DNA from: Zobellia uliginosa
GTDB lineage: Bacteria > Bacteroidota > Bacteroidia > Flavobacteriales > Flavobacteriaceae
Reading direction: 5' to 3'
Length of the DNA stretch: 64,000 nucleotides
NCBI RefSeq assembly: GCF_018860745.1
Contig: NZ_JAHKPY010000014.1
Span: 248,001 to 312,000, forward strand
Shown here: positions 25,249 to 34,698 of the stretch, piece after piece
Layout: each line of letters starts with the position of its first letter
Numbering within the stretch: position 1 is the first letter of the stretch
Notes under the pieces: generated by a model
Told to the model about the DNA's origin: nothing
The model's database searches: none
The model's input: the letters and a program-made list of their open reading frames with translations, nothing else
Position numbers and translations under genes: made by a program

Positions 25249-26613
25249 CTAATTCACTATCTTACTAAAAAAATCATTAAATCCTTCAGTATCCACTTGA
25301 GGGGAAAAAACATGGGAAATAGATTCTTTAATTTTAGACTTTACGAATGTCCTACCTTCTATTTCATTGAGTACATCAACTAGTTGTTCCTCCGTTTCCG
25401 CTACAAAATTGTACGGATTTTCTCCTAGTAATCTTTTTAGAAATCGATTATAATATCCCTTTATATTCAAGGATATTGTAGGAGTGCCCAATGCCAATGC
25501 TTCTAGGGCACATGTTGAGTATACCGTAAGGTGATAATCACAATATTTCAAAAGTTCGTATGTATTTATCTCTCCCAGTCGTACCAAGTTGGTTGAAGAA
25601 ATAAAAGATTCCCTATCTACATAGTGCCTAGGTTTAAATATAAAACAGATTTCGGGGAACTTTAAGGAAATACTTGAAATAATCTCTAATAAGGGCTCAT
25701 CTGTTGTTTTTAGCTGCCCTGTAATACATACGGTTTTCTTGAATGACTTCTTTATTTCTTGCAATTCGTAGGAAACACTAAGTCTTTCCTGCACTTCTTC
25801 AATGAAAGTGTAGCCATAGTCAAGTACCCATCCCTTTTCAAAGAGATTTCCTTTTATTACAGTGTCACTAGCATACTTTCCATAGCTTAGAAAATAATCT
25901 GGCATCAAGTTGTTAGGTTGCTTTTCTTCAAAATGATATGCCCTATGACTATCCGTAACCAAACCATGCTGTAATTCAATTACAGGAATGTTGTTTTTTT
26001 TGGCAGCCAGAATAAGTTCAAAATTAGAATAATAACACACTACGAAAATTGCTTTAGGCTTATATAACTTGAACAGCATGTTATAAAGTCTTTTTCCTGC
26101 GTGAATTCTGTGATAGATATATTTAATCTTAGATAAATCTTTTTTTAAATAAGTCTCAAGCAAATCAAGATTTTCAATTTCAGGGCTCTTGGATAATTTC
26201 AAAATAATGAACTGAATAAGGTATATCCAAGACATTCCAACATAGTATTCTCCCTTTTGTAATTTTTTTGACTCCGTTTTCCCTTTTGGTATTGGGTTTT
26301 CCAAGAGCACATAACCTTTTAAATATTTTAAAAGTCCAGTACTTACTCTATCAAAAGAATCCTCATTTATATGAAATCTTGTTTGTGAGGATGAGAACAC
26401 CCAATATTTAGACTTACCCATGTTTCTGATGGATAGCAAATCGCTGGGAAGAGTTTTTAGAAAAAGTCTTAAATAGGGTAAATTGGCTTCTTTTATAATA
26501 TTATTTTCGCCTACGATACCTACAAGATAGCTTTTTAATATGGGCCAAATGGAAACACCTTTATGCGCAATTTTATCTACAGCAACTTCGGTTTCAATCT
26601 TTTTTAAATTCAT
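25249..26613 (-). CDS. GT-B-like glycosyltransferase, candidate legionaminic acid transferase
   Basis: A protein of 454 residues resembling surface-polysaccharide/CDP-glycerol-type and sialyltransferase-like GT-B proteins. Supporting features are IPVIELQHG near residue 210 (the conserved HG), PDYFLSYGKYA near 235, KTVCITGQL near 290 opening the second Rossmann domain, and STCALEALALGTP near 370, a donor-site Ser/Thr-rich segment. It is the last gene of the leg operon, 20 bases after CMP-nonulosonate synthetase, so CMP-legionaminic acid is its most likely donor. That assignment is inference from context. Confidence 0.6.
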   Translation of the reverse strand: MNLKKIETEVAVDKIAHKGVSIWPILKSYLVGIVGENNIIKEANLPYLRLFLKTLPSDLLSIRNMGKSKYWVFSSSQTRFHINEDSFDRVSTGLLKYLKGYVLLENPIPKGKTESKKLQKGEYYVGMSWIYLIQFIILKLSKSPEIENLDLLETYLKKDLSKIKYIYHRIHAGKRLYNMLFKLYKPKAIFVVCYYSNFELILAAKKNNIPVIELQHGLVTDSHRAYHFEEKQPNNLMPDYFLSYGKYASDTVIKGNLFEKGWVLDYGYTFIEEVQERLSVSYELQEIKKSFKKTVCITGQLKTTDEPLLEIISSISLKFPEICFIFKPRHYVDRESFISSTNLVRLGEINTYELLKYCDYHLTVYSTCALEALALGTPTISLNIKGYYNRFLKRLLGENPYNFVAETEEQLVDVLNEIEGRTFVKSKIKESISHVFSPQVDTEGFNDFFSKIVN

Positions 26614-26633
26614 AATGCCAAATGTACAACATG

Positions 26634-27341
26634 CTAGTTTTTTGTAGCCTTTTCGTGTTTTTCCTCTATTATTGCTTTAGCAACCAACCAATCTAAAGGA
26701 GTGTCCAAATCATGCGAGGATATTTCATCCATTACATACTTGGCTCGTTTTGTAAATTCAGATAATCTTTTGCTTTTTAACGCCCTTACATTCATAATAT
26801 AAATTGCTCCGTTGAACTCCCATACTTGGGGGCAATCTTGCCTTCGTGAAAAGCTTCCTTTTTTGGAGTTCTGCAAATACCCTTGTTCGTTCTCTTCAAA
26901 AAGTACAAAGTAGGGGTTCGCTTTACTCTCGGAAACCGAAACCACCATTTCCAGTTCACTACTGGTTTCGTATAGTTTCATAGCTTCTTTAATATGCTGG
27001 GAAGATCTAAAGGGAGATGTAGGTTGTAAAAGGATAAGAACATCTGGATTATACCCAGTACTCTCTACATGTTCCAACGCATGTAGCAAGACCTCATAGG
27101 TGCCAGCAGAGTCTGACGCCAAGTTGGAGGGCCTTATGAACGGCACATTAAGACCAATAGTATTTACGACCGTTATGATTTTAGGGTCATCGGTAGAAAC
27201 TATAATCTCATTATCTTGAAACACTTCCCTAGCCGCCTTAATGGTATATTCAATTAACGGTTTCCCCCCTAATTTCTTTATGTTTTTACCGGGGATTCCC
27301 TTAGAACCCCCTCTTGCGGGAATTACGACCATTGGTTTCAT
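26634..27341 (-). CDS. legF: CMP-nonulosonate (N,N'-diacetyllegionaminate) cytidylyltransferase
   Basis: Activates a nonulosonic acid with CTP to the CMP-sugar used by transferases. The N-terminal motif IPARGGSKGIPGKNIK is diagnostic for the NeuA/PseF/LegF family. STDDPKI near residue 50, QPTSPFRSS near 105 and the DTPLDW C-terminal motif follow. The length of 235 is normal. Because LegB, LegC, LegH, LegG and LegI genes sit in the same operon, a legionaminic-type substrate is preferred over sialic acid. It overlaps the stop of ptmE by one base. Confidence 0.85.
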   Translation of the reverse strand: MKPMVVIPARGGSKGIPGKNIKKLGGKPLIEYTIKAAREVFQDNEIIVSTDDPKIITVVNTIGLNVPFIRPSNLASDSAGTYEVLLHALEHVESTGYNPDVLILLQPTSPFRSSQHIKEAMKLYETSSELEMVVSVSESKANPYFVLFEENEQGYLQNSKKGSFSRRQDCPQVWEFNGAIYIMNVRALKSKRLSEFTKRAKYVMDEISSHDLDTPLDWLVAKAIIEEKHEKATKN

Positions 27342-28387
27342 TAGAACTTAATTTGTTTGATGTCTTGTTGTGCTTTATTGTAATCTTCGTGTTTCCCCAC
27401 ATCCAACCAATACCCGGACAGTGGATATGAAATTACTTTTTTCTTTTCTGTTATTAACTTTTCCATAAAATCAGTTGCATTGAAAAAGCCTTCTTCAGGC
27501 AGATATTTCAATGCTGATCGCTTTATAAGGTAGATCCCTCCATTGGAATAATATGTGTAAGTTGGCTTTTCCCGTAAATTAAGAACATGCCCATTGTTGG
27601 TCTCTAAAACTGCGTAGGGAATATCAACCTTATAAGGGATAGTAACTACGGACAAATCTGCTTCTTGTTTAATAAAATCCAGAAAAAAATGTTCATAGTC
27701 CAAATTTGTGAGCACGTCAGAATTAGTAAGAAGCACATAGTCATGCCGGAAGTCCTTTATCTTAGAGACCGCTCCTATAGTGCCCAACGGTTCGTCTTCC
27801 CAGACATAGGAAATATGTACGTTCTTTATATCTCCGTTACCAAAATAATCCTCAATCTGGTTACCAAGATATTTAACGGAGACCCAAAAATCGTCTATTC
27901 CATAGAGAGTGAGCCTGTCCAAATTATGCTCCATAATAGGTTTATCTCCTACTTTGAGTAATGGCTTGGGAGTTTTTTCAGTCAAAGGCCTTAGCCGAGA
28001 TCCTTTGCCACCGGCCATAATTACCGCATCAACAGGCAAATATGACCTCATTGATCTGAAGTTTATAATGTTGACAATTTTATCGCTCTGATCAATTACT
28101 GGTAGAATCCTAAAGTGACCCTCTCTATATTCTATAATTTTTTCAATATTGCGCCCTCCTTTTCTAACGTATTTGGGGTCTTCCTGAATTACCTCATCTA
28201 CTAAGCTATTTACGGTTATGCCCCGAATAAGGCCTCTTCTGATATCGCCATCGGTCAATGAACCTATAAGCACGTCGTTTTTGTCAGCAACAAACAATAT
28301 GGCATCCTGCCCCAATTCGTTCAATCGTATGAGCGCCTGCTTGACACTGCTCCCAGATAAAATAATATGGTCTTTATAGCTTCTCAA
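27341..28387 (-). CDS. ptmE: CBS-domain sugar nucleotidyltransferase (PtmE-like), TTG start
   Basis: The N-terminal third (about residues 1-110) is a CBS-domain pair (AILFVADKNDVLIGSLTDGD); the rest is a NTP-transferase domain starting with MAGGKGSRLRPLTEKTPKP. This fusion matches PtmE of Campylobacter, which makes GDP-glucosamine for the GDP-linked legionaminic acid route. The start is TTG at 28387: the frame is closed by a stop just upstream and no ATG lies before the CBS fold. It overlaps legG by 14 bases. Its presence hints that the pathway uses GDP- rather than UDP-activated precursors. Confidence 0.75.
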   Translation of the reverse strand: MRSYKDHIILSGSSVKQALIRLNELGQDAILFVADKNDVLIGSLTDGDIRRGLIRGITVNSLVDEVIQEDPKYVRKGGRNIEKIIEYREGHFRILPVIDQSDKIVNIINFRSMRSYLPVDAVIMAGGKGSRLRPLTEKTPKPLLKVGDKPIMEHNLDRLTLYGIDDFWVSVKYLGNQIEDYFGNGDIKNVHISYVWEDEPLGTIGAVSKIKDFRHDYVLLTNSDVLTNLDYEHFFLDFIKQEADLSVVTIPYKVDIPYAVLETNNGHVLNLREKPTYTYYSNGGIYLIKRSALKYLPEEGFFNATDFMEKLITEKKKVISYPLSGYWLDVGKHEDYNKAQQDIKQIKF

Positions 28388-29549
28388 AATTAAAATTTGT
28401 TAGGTCGTAAAATGGTTTTTTCTTGTTTGTAAGATTAAAATTCTTTAATGGGCCAATTATTTTCTGCGTAGCATGGCCATCACCATAAATATGCTTCTGC
28501 TCCTGAATCTTAGTTTTAAATTCACTCTCTTTTGCTTTGCATATTGCGGAACTAATGGCTTCGGAATTGGGTGGGCAATTTATTACACTTTCAGGCATGA
28601 GCCGTCCTTTTTGCCTGTCTCCTATGTTGATAGTTGGTATATTAAAATAAGGTACTTCCAATATACCACTGGAAGAGTTTCCTATAACAAAGTCTACAAA
28701 TTGCAATGCAGAAAGATAACGTAATTGACCCAAGGAGGAAAACACGACCGCTCTTTCAGTATTCCTGCCAACATATTCATCAATCATTTTTACAATAATA
28801 CGGCCATCCTTATCCGAATTGGGCCTTGTAAAGATAAGGGTTGTGTTCTCAAGTGCATCCAAGGATATAAGCAGTTGCTCAAATTGTCTTTCGGCCGAAG
28901 CATTTTCCAAGGTAACTGGATGAAAGGTAATCAAAACCGAATATTGATCCAACTTTTTTGAAATGGATTCCTCAAACTTCGTTTTACCCAAAAGCTGCAG
29001 TTGGCGGATACTATCTATACCCAGTGCACCCACATTGAACACTTTGTTTGGATGCTCTCCCATTTGAATGATTCGTCTTCTATAGGCTTCGGTAGAAGCA
29101 AAGTGCAATCTGCTCATTTTGGTAATGGCATGCCTAATATATTCATCATAGGCCCCTTCTGTGGTCTCACCTCCATGAATATGGGCTACCGGTATAGTTG
29201 CAATTATAGCAGCTGTAACCACGGCTAAAATCTCACTACGATCCCCAAGAACAACTACTATATCTGGTTGTAGATTTACAAAAACGTTACCAAAACCCTT
29301 AATTGTATTTCCCATGGCTTCCGTAATTGCCTTAGGGGTATCATTTGTTAGAAAGTCTTCCACCTTTGCATGAATCACGAAACCATCTGCTTCAATTTCT
29401 TCGAAGGTGTTACCAAATTCGGGCATTAGGTGGGTTCCAGTGACCAACAACTGTAATTTCAGTTCCTTATCCTCATTAATGGCCTGAATCAATGGTTTTA
29501 ACAAGCCATATTCTGCCCTTGTTCCCGTTACTATGGCTATTTTTCTCAT
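28374..29549 (-). CDS. legG: Hydrolysing NDP-sugar 2-epimerase (NeuC/LegG)
   Basis: Removes the nucleotide and epimerises C2 of a diacetamido-trideoxy sugar to give the mannosamine-type precursor condensed by LegI. The N-terminal TGTRAEYGLLKPL and the HIHGGETTEGAYDEYIRHAITKMS region (residues about 125-148, shown in part) are typical of NeuC-type epimerases, distinct from the WecB type. NSSSGILE near 292 is the nucleotide-binding loop. The length of 391 is normal. Its ATG overlaps the legI stop by four bases. Confidence 0.87.
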   Translation of the reverse strand: MRKIAIVTGTRAEYGLLKPLIQAINEDKELKLQLLVTGTHLMPEFGNTFEEIEADGFVIHAKVEDFLTNDTPKAITEAMGNTIKGFGNVFVNLQPDIVVVLGDRSEILAVVTAAIIATIPVAHIHGGETTEGAYDEYIRHAITKMSRLHFASTEAYRRRIIQMGEHPNKVFNVGALGIDSIRQLQLLGKTKFEESISKKLDQYSVLITFHPVTLENASAERQFEQLLISLDALENTTLIFTRPNSDKDGRIIVKMIDEYVGRNTERAVVFSSLGQLRYLSALQFVDFVIGNSSSGILEVPYFNIPTINIGDRQKGRLMPESVINCPPNSEAISSAICKAKESEFKTKIQEQKHIYGDGHATQKIIGPLKNFNLTNKKKPFYDLTNFNFEKL

Positions 29550-30550
29550 ATTAGGTCGTCTTCCTCGTACATTTTAGTGGCTTTTGTACCCACTATCGCA
29601 TCCCATTTCATAGGTGATATACCCGTTCCTGGACGTTTAACCGTTAGGTTGCTTTCAGTAAATAAGCAACCCTTTTCTATTCGCGTTTTAGCAACTATGC
29701 TTTTTCTTGCTATCGCTTTGTTCTTGATTTCGCTAGGACTAGGTTCCTTTCGGCCATGTCCCAAGGCCTTTTCTATATTGCGAATAGCAGTAACCATGTC
29801 TTTTAATTCCTTGGGTTCTAAAGAGGCCTTATGGTCCGGGCCTTCCATATTATTGTCCAGTGTAAAATGTTTCTCAATTACGTTGGCACCCTTCGCCACA
29901 GCGGCAATAGAGACCTCTATTCCTAAAGTGTGGTCCGAATATCCATAGTTTACCGAAAACCTTTCGCCCATAGTATTCATCGCGTTAAGATTAACATCCT
30001 CTATGGGTGTTGGATACTCTGTATTGCAATGTAACACCGTAATATTATTTTGGGTCACTCCTTCCATATTTAATACGTTTAAGGCATCATCTACCTCCTT
30101 CATATCGGCCATGCCGGTAGAAATTATAATAGGTTTTTGGAATGAAGCTATTTTTCTTAAATATGGGAGGTTGGTTAATTCTCCGGAAGGGACTTTAAAA
30201 CACTCTATTCCTAGCTCATTTAAAAAATCCAGACTGTCCAGGTCAAAACCTGTAGACAAAAACTTGACACCCATATCCTTACAATACTCCAATAATTCAA
30301 GATGCATTTTTTTGGAAAGTTCCAATTTTTGGAGCATTTGAAATTGAGAATCCGTATTGTTTTTTGTATTTTCTTTTTGGTAATCTGCCTTTTGTGCTGA
30401 TTTTACCACTAATTTCTTGGCCTTAAAAGTTTGGAACTTTACATAATCAACTTTTGCATCTGCCGCCACATCAATCAGTTTTTTGGCCAAGGTCATATTC
30501 CCATTGTGGTTTACTCCCGCTTCCGCAATAATTATAACTTTGTTTTCCAT
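29546..30550 (-). CDS. legI: Nonulosonate (legionaminate/sialate) synthase with SAF domain
   Basis: Condenses phosphoenolpyruvate with the 6-deoxy-mannosamine derivative to make the nine-carbon acid. The N-terminal TIM barrel begins with AEAGVNHNG; KFQTFKAK near 40, STGMAD near 145 and NYGYSDHT near 203 are family motifs. The C-terminal SAF (antifreeze-like) domain starts around residue 280 (ARKSIVAKTRIEKG) and ends with KRPGTGISP. The length of 334 is normal. It is placed between legG and the acetyltransferase gene, with a one-base gap to the latter. Confidence 0.9.
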   Translation of the reverse strand: MENKVIIIAEAGVNHNGNMTLAKKLIDVAADAKVDYVKFQTFKAKKLVVKSAQKADYQKENTKNNTDSQFQMLQKLELSKKMHLELLEYCKDMGVKFLSTGFDLDSLDFLNELGIECFKVPSGELTNLPYLRKIASFQKPIIISTGMADMKEVDDALNVLNMEGVTQNNITVLHCNTEYPTPIEDVNLNAMNTMGERFSVNYGYSDHTLGIEVSIAAVAKGANVIEKHFTLDNNMEGPDHKASLEPKELKDMVTAIRNIEKALGHGRKEPSPSEIKNKAIARKSIVAKTRIEKGCLFTESNLTVKRPGTGISPMKWDAIVGTKATKMYEEDDLI

Positions 30551-30551
30551 T

Positions 30552-31181
30552 CTATCTCAATCTTTTTGCTGGGTTTCCTACATAAATTCCTTCTTCCAAA
30601 ATATCGCGGACAACAACAGAGCCTACGCCAATTATAACATCGTCACAAACCGTAATACCGGGTCTCACAACAGATCCGGCACCTACCAAAACATTCTTTC
30701 CTATGGACACATTGCCGGTTAGCACACTACCAGGAGCAATGTGCGAAAAATCACCAATTGTACATTCATGCTCAATAATGGCCCCAGTATTGATAATACA
30801 GGCATCACCTATTATCGATTTACTATTAACTACAGCTTTGGGAGCCACCAATGACGAATTACCAATAGAAGCCATTATAGATACGGAGGCACTTTTGTCA
30901 ATGAGAACAGTCTGCTCAATGGCCTGTTCTGTAAGCAACTGATACACTCTTTTTCGAATTTGGTTTGATCCTATAGCTGGAAATGCAACACCATTACCTA
31001 CAATTGAGGTGAGATCAAGCTTGTTTTCATCTCCTAGATAAGAAATTTGATATGGATTACTTTGTGCTTTCTGAAAATCAAAATAACCTTTTGGAACAAA
31101 CCCATTGCCTAAAGCAATATCTAAAACCACATAGGCATGACCTGAGTAACCTAATATATAGAGGCTTTTAAATTTTTGCAC
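30552..31181 (-). CDS. legH: Sugar O/N-acetyltransferase (LegH/PglD/NeuD-like), GTG start
   Basis: A left-handed beta-helix acetyltransferase. It has an N-terminal Rossmann-like subdomain (LYILGYSGHAYVVLD) that binds the nucleotide sugar, then hexapeptide repeats from about residue 95 (for example GNVSIGKNVLVGAGSVV). It should acetylate the 4-amino group made by LegC; a NeuD-type role cannot be excluded. The start is GTG at 31181, inside legC (14-base overlap); no ATG precedes the conserved first strand. Confidence 0.82.
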   Translation of the reverse strand: MQKFKSLYILGYSGHAYVVLDIALGNGFVPKGYFDFQKAQSNPYQISYLGDENKLDLTSIVGNGVAFPAIGSNQIRKRVYQLLTEQAIEQTVLIDKSASVSIMASIGNSSLVAPKAVVNSKSIIGDACIINTGAIIEHECTIGDFSHIAPGSVLTGNVSIGKNVLVGAGSVVRPGITVCDDVIIGVGSVVVRDILEEGIYVGNPAKRLR

Positions 31182-32307
31182 TGCTTGGTATATTTACGAC
31201 CCTTTCCTCCAGCCAAAGAGAATTTTCGAGATTAGCCTTCTGTGCATTCTTATATATATCAAGATTACTCATTAAGGTCCAAATTGGCCTTGTCATTATT
31301 CCATTATCATTAGTTTCCTTTAAAAACTTATTCCTGCTTTCTAAATCTTTTAAAATAATGGCATTTAGCCAATAATTGGCTCTAGAATTCTTGGGTTCAG
31401 TCACAAATTTTAGCTCCTTATTCCTAAAAAAATCTTCATATTTTTTTGCTAATATTTTTTTTGAAGAAAGAATTTTGTGCAAAACTTCCATTTGGGCACA
31501 CCCTAACGCCGCATTAATATTTGGCATCCTATAATTATAGGCAATTTCATCATGCTCAAAATTCCATCTGTGCGCAAGCTTTGCAGTAGTGGTGAGATGT
31601 TTCGCTTTTTGGGCTATCAAATCATTGTTAGTAATTATCATACCTCCACCACCGGTAGTAATTGTCTTGTTCCCGTTAAAACTTAAAACCCCTAAACTTC
31701 CAAATGTTCCTGTATGTTTGCCATTATAATAGCTGCCCAAAGATTCAGCGGAATCCTCAACAACTGTTATATTGAACTTATTACATACATTGTAAATTTC
31801 ATCCATTTTAATTGGTAATCCAAAGGTATGCATAGGAACTACAGCCTTGATCTTTCTATTGCTACGTTTATTAATGCACTCCCCATTAACCATCTTTGTT
31901 TCCTTGGACAAAAAAGATTCCAGTTTTTCCGGAGAAAGCCCCATGTTTTCCTTATCGACATCAACAAAGACGGGATTTGCCCCAATATAGCTTATCGCAT
32001 TACATGTGGCAACGAAAGTCAAGGCCTGGGTTATAACTTCTGTATCTGGTTCAACTCCTGCAAGTAGCAAAGCAATATGTAATGCGGATGTCCCGTTAAC
32101 GGTAGCCACGGCATGCTTAGCACCCGTAAATTTGGCAACCGCTACCTCAAAGCTGTCCACAAACTTACCAACGCTGGATACGAAAGTTGTATCTATACAT
32201 TGATTAAGATATTTTTTTTCGTTTCCTGTAAAACAAGGTTCGTGCAAAGGAATAAAATCCTCTGTTTGAAAGTGATTCCTAATAAATTCAATGGATTCAT
32301 TAATCAT
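31168..32307 (-). CDS. legC: DegT/DnrJ/EryC1 aminotransferase (LegC-like)
   Basis: PLP-dependent sugar aminotransferase that adds an amino group at C4 of the 4-keto-6-deoxy sugar from LegB. The PLP lysine is in SFNGNKTITTGGGG near residue 185; EDSAESLGSYY near 160 is the cofactor Asp region, and TVNGTSALHIALL near 68 is the typical phosphate-binding segment. The length of 379 is normal for LegC/PglE-type enzymes. It follows legB by six bases. Confidence 0.85.
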   Translation of the reverse strand: MINESIEFIRNHFQTEDFIPLHEPCFTGNEKKYLNQCIDTTFVSSVGKFVDSFEVAVAKFTGAKHAVATVNGTSALHIALLLAGVEPDTEVITQALTFVATCNAISYIGANPVFVDVDKENMGLSPEKLESFLSKETKMVNGECINKRSNRKIKAVVPMHTFGLPIKMDEIYNVCNKFNITVVEDSAESLGSYYNGKHTGTFGSLGVLSFNGNKTITTGGGGMIITNNDLIAQKAKHLTTTAKLAHRWNFEHDEIAYNYRMPNINAALGCAQMEVLHKILSSKKILAKKYEDFFRNKELKFVTEPKNSRANYWLNAIILKDLESRNKFLKETNDNGIMTRPIWTLMSNLDIYKNAQKANLENSLWLEERVVNIPSSAKI

Positions 32308-32313
32308 TGCTAT

Positions 32314-33501
32314 TTACATCTTTGCATCCAAATATTTTCCGGTCTCTTTATGTCCGAAATCCGGAATCATTTTAAAAAATAGATGCAGAATTTCGTCTTT
32401 GGACCATTGCCCTCTTTCTAGTAGTTCACGTATTAATGTTTCAAACATTAGAAGCTTATCATTATCATAAACGGGATCATTCTTAATAATCCCCAAGTTT
32501 TTGAACTTCTGCATGTCCAATTTTTCATCTTCCATAAAGAATTCCTCAAAATCCTTTTCTCCCGTAGTGTCGCTTGGGGTAAATAGACATGGCCATTTTT
32601 TTTCTTTAGGCAAAGTTTTAGTGAGTTCCCGCGCTTCATCCTCAGTTTTACAGAGGTAGGGCTCATAGCCTAGATTATTCAAATACTGCGTTGCTATATC
32701 AGCAAAAGAGATAAGATGTAAATCCTCACTAAGTTTAGGGAAAAAAATATCTCTGTTCTCACCAAAAATACATGACATGAGGCAAAGTTGCCCAGATTCC
32801 TTTGGAATGACAAAGTAGCGTTTTATATCGTTTGGGGCTACTATGGGCTGCATCTTTTGAATTCTTTTATCAAACCCATGAAGCAGGGAGCCATCAGAGA
32901 AAGCCACATTAGCAAATCGTGCTGTAGAAATCTTTATTTGAGAACTATAACGCATCAAAAACATTTCCATAATACGCTTAGAAGCCCCCATCATATTCAC
33001 AGGATTAGCGGCCTTATCGGTAGATACGCAGAAATATTTCTTTGTACCCTTTTTTATAGCATGCCCTAAGGTTTTGTTTGTATTCAAAATATTCACTTGA
33101 ATCATCCGCATTAGGGTGAAAGGGTCTTTCTCGCTTCTAACATGTTTTAAAGCAGACAGGTTAAGTATATAATCATATTGCCCATCACTTTCGATAAATG
33201 CGTCATATTCTACCGATCCTATATCTAATGCAAAAGTTCTGAAATCACCAGTTATATACCCAAAAGAACTTCTAACATCCCTAACAAGCTCAACCAAATT
33301 GTTTTCACTTATGTCAACAACATGAAGTTTTAACGGTTCTCTTTTAAAAATTTCTTTAGTAACGGCCTGGCCTATTGAACCAGCTCCGCCAATAACTAAA
33401 AAAGAAGAATTGGAAACAATTTCCTTTAGCTCCGTTTTATAATTACGTACATCTTCTAAAAACAACTCTTTATTCCTACCTATTAGGCTAAGTATATCCA
33501 T
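32314..33501 (-). CDS. legB: NDP-GlcNAc 4,6-dehydratase (LegB/PseB/CapD-like SDR)
   Basis: Extended SDR enzyme that opens the nonulosonate pathway by forming a 4-keto-6-deoxy sugar nucleotide. VIGGAGSIGQAV near residue 37 binds NAD(P), and ALKHVRSEKDP near 132 is the typical substrate segment. VSTDKAANPVNMMGASKR near 165 has the MxxxK variant of the catalytic motif seen in FlaA1/PseB-type enzymes. At 395 residues it is somewhat longer than PseB. It is the first gene of the leg operon; a promoter box lies 60 bases upstream. Confidence 0.82.
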   Translation of the reverse strand: MDILSLIGRNKELFLEDVRNYKTELKEIVSNSSFLVIGGAGSIGQAVTKEIFKREPLKLHVVDISENNLVELVRDVRSSFGYITGDFRTFALDIGSVEYDAFIESDGQYDYILNLSALKHVRSEKDPFTLMRMIQVNILNTNKTLGHAIKKGTKKYFCVSTDKAANPVNMMGASKRIMEMFLMRYSSQIKISTARFANVAFSDGSLLHGFDKRIQKMQPIVAPNDIKRYFVIPKESGQLCLMSCIFGENRDIFFPKLSEDLHLISFADIATQYLNNLGYEPYLCKTEDEARELTKTLPKEKKWPCLFTPSDTTGEKDFEEFFMEDEKLDMQKFKNLGIIKNDPVYDNDKLLMFETLIRELLERGQWSKDEILHLFFKMIPDFGHKETGKYLDAKM

Positions 33502-33561
33502 AATGAAATATATTCCATGAACTCAATCCTTATTAATTTAGAAGGTTTTTTCGGACTTAAA

Positions 33562-33569
33562 CAAAACTA
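33562..33569 (-). promoter_or_regulatory. Candidate -7 box for the leg operon (TAGTTTTG)
   Basis: TAGTTTTG on the minus strand matches TAnnTTTG and lies about 60 bases before legB in the only sizeable gap (255 bases) between wbpB and legB. No clear -33 box was found. Confidence 0.4.
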
Positions 33570-33756
33570 CAATAAAATTACCTACGACCATTGGCCAATC
33601 TAAAATTCTAGTATAAATATTCTGTTATGAAAAGCATATAACCTGAGCTACTTTCGCAAAATATTTTGTGTTCCACCAGCTGCTGTTTTCATAAGATTGT
33701 CTTGAATAGTCGAAGGAATATTCTCCTTATCGCATTAGTTGTTTTAAAAACTAAAC

Positions 33757-34698
<942 letters not shown>

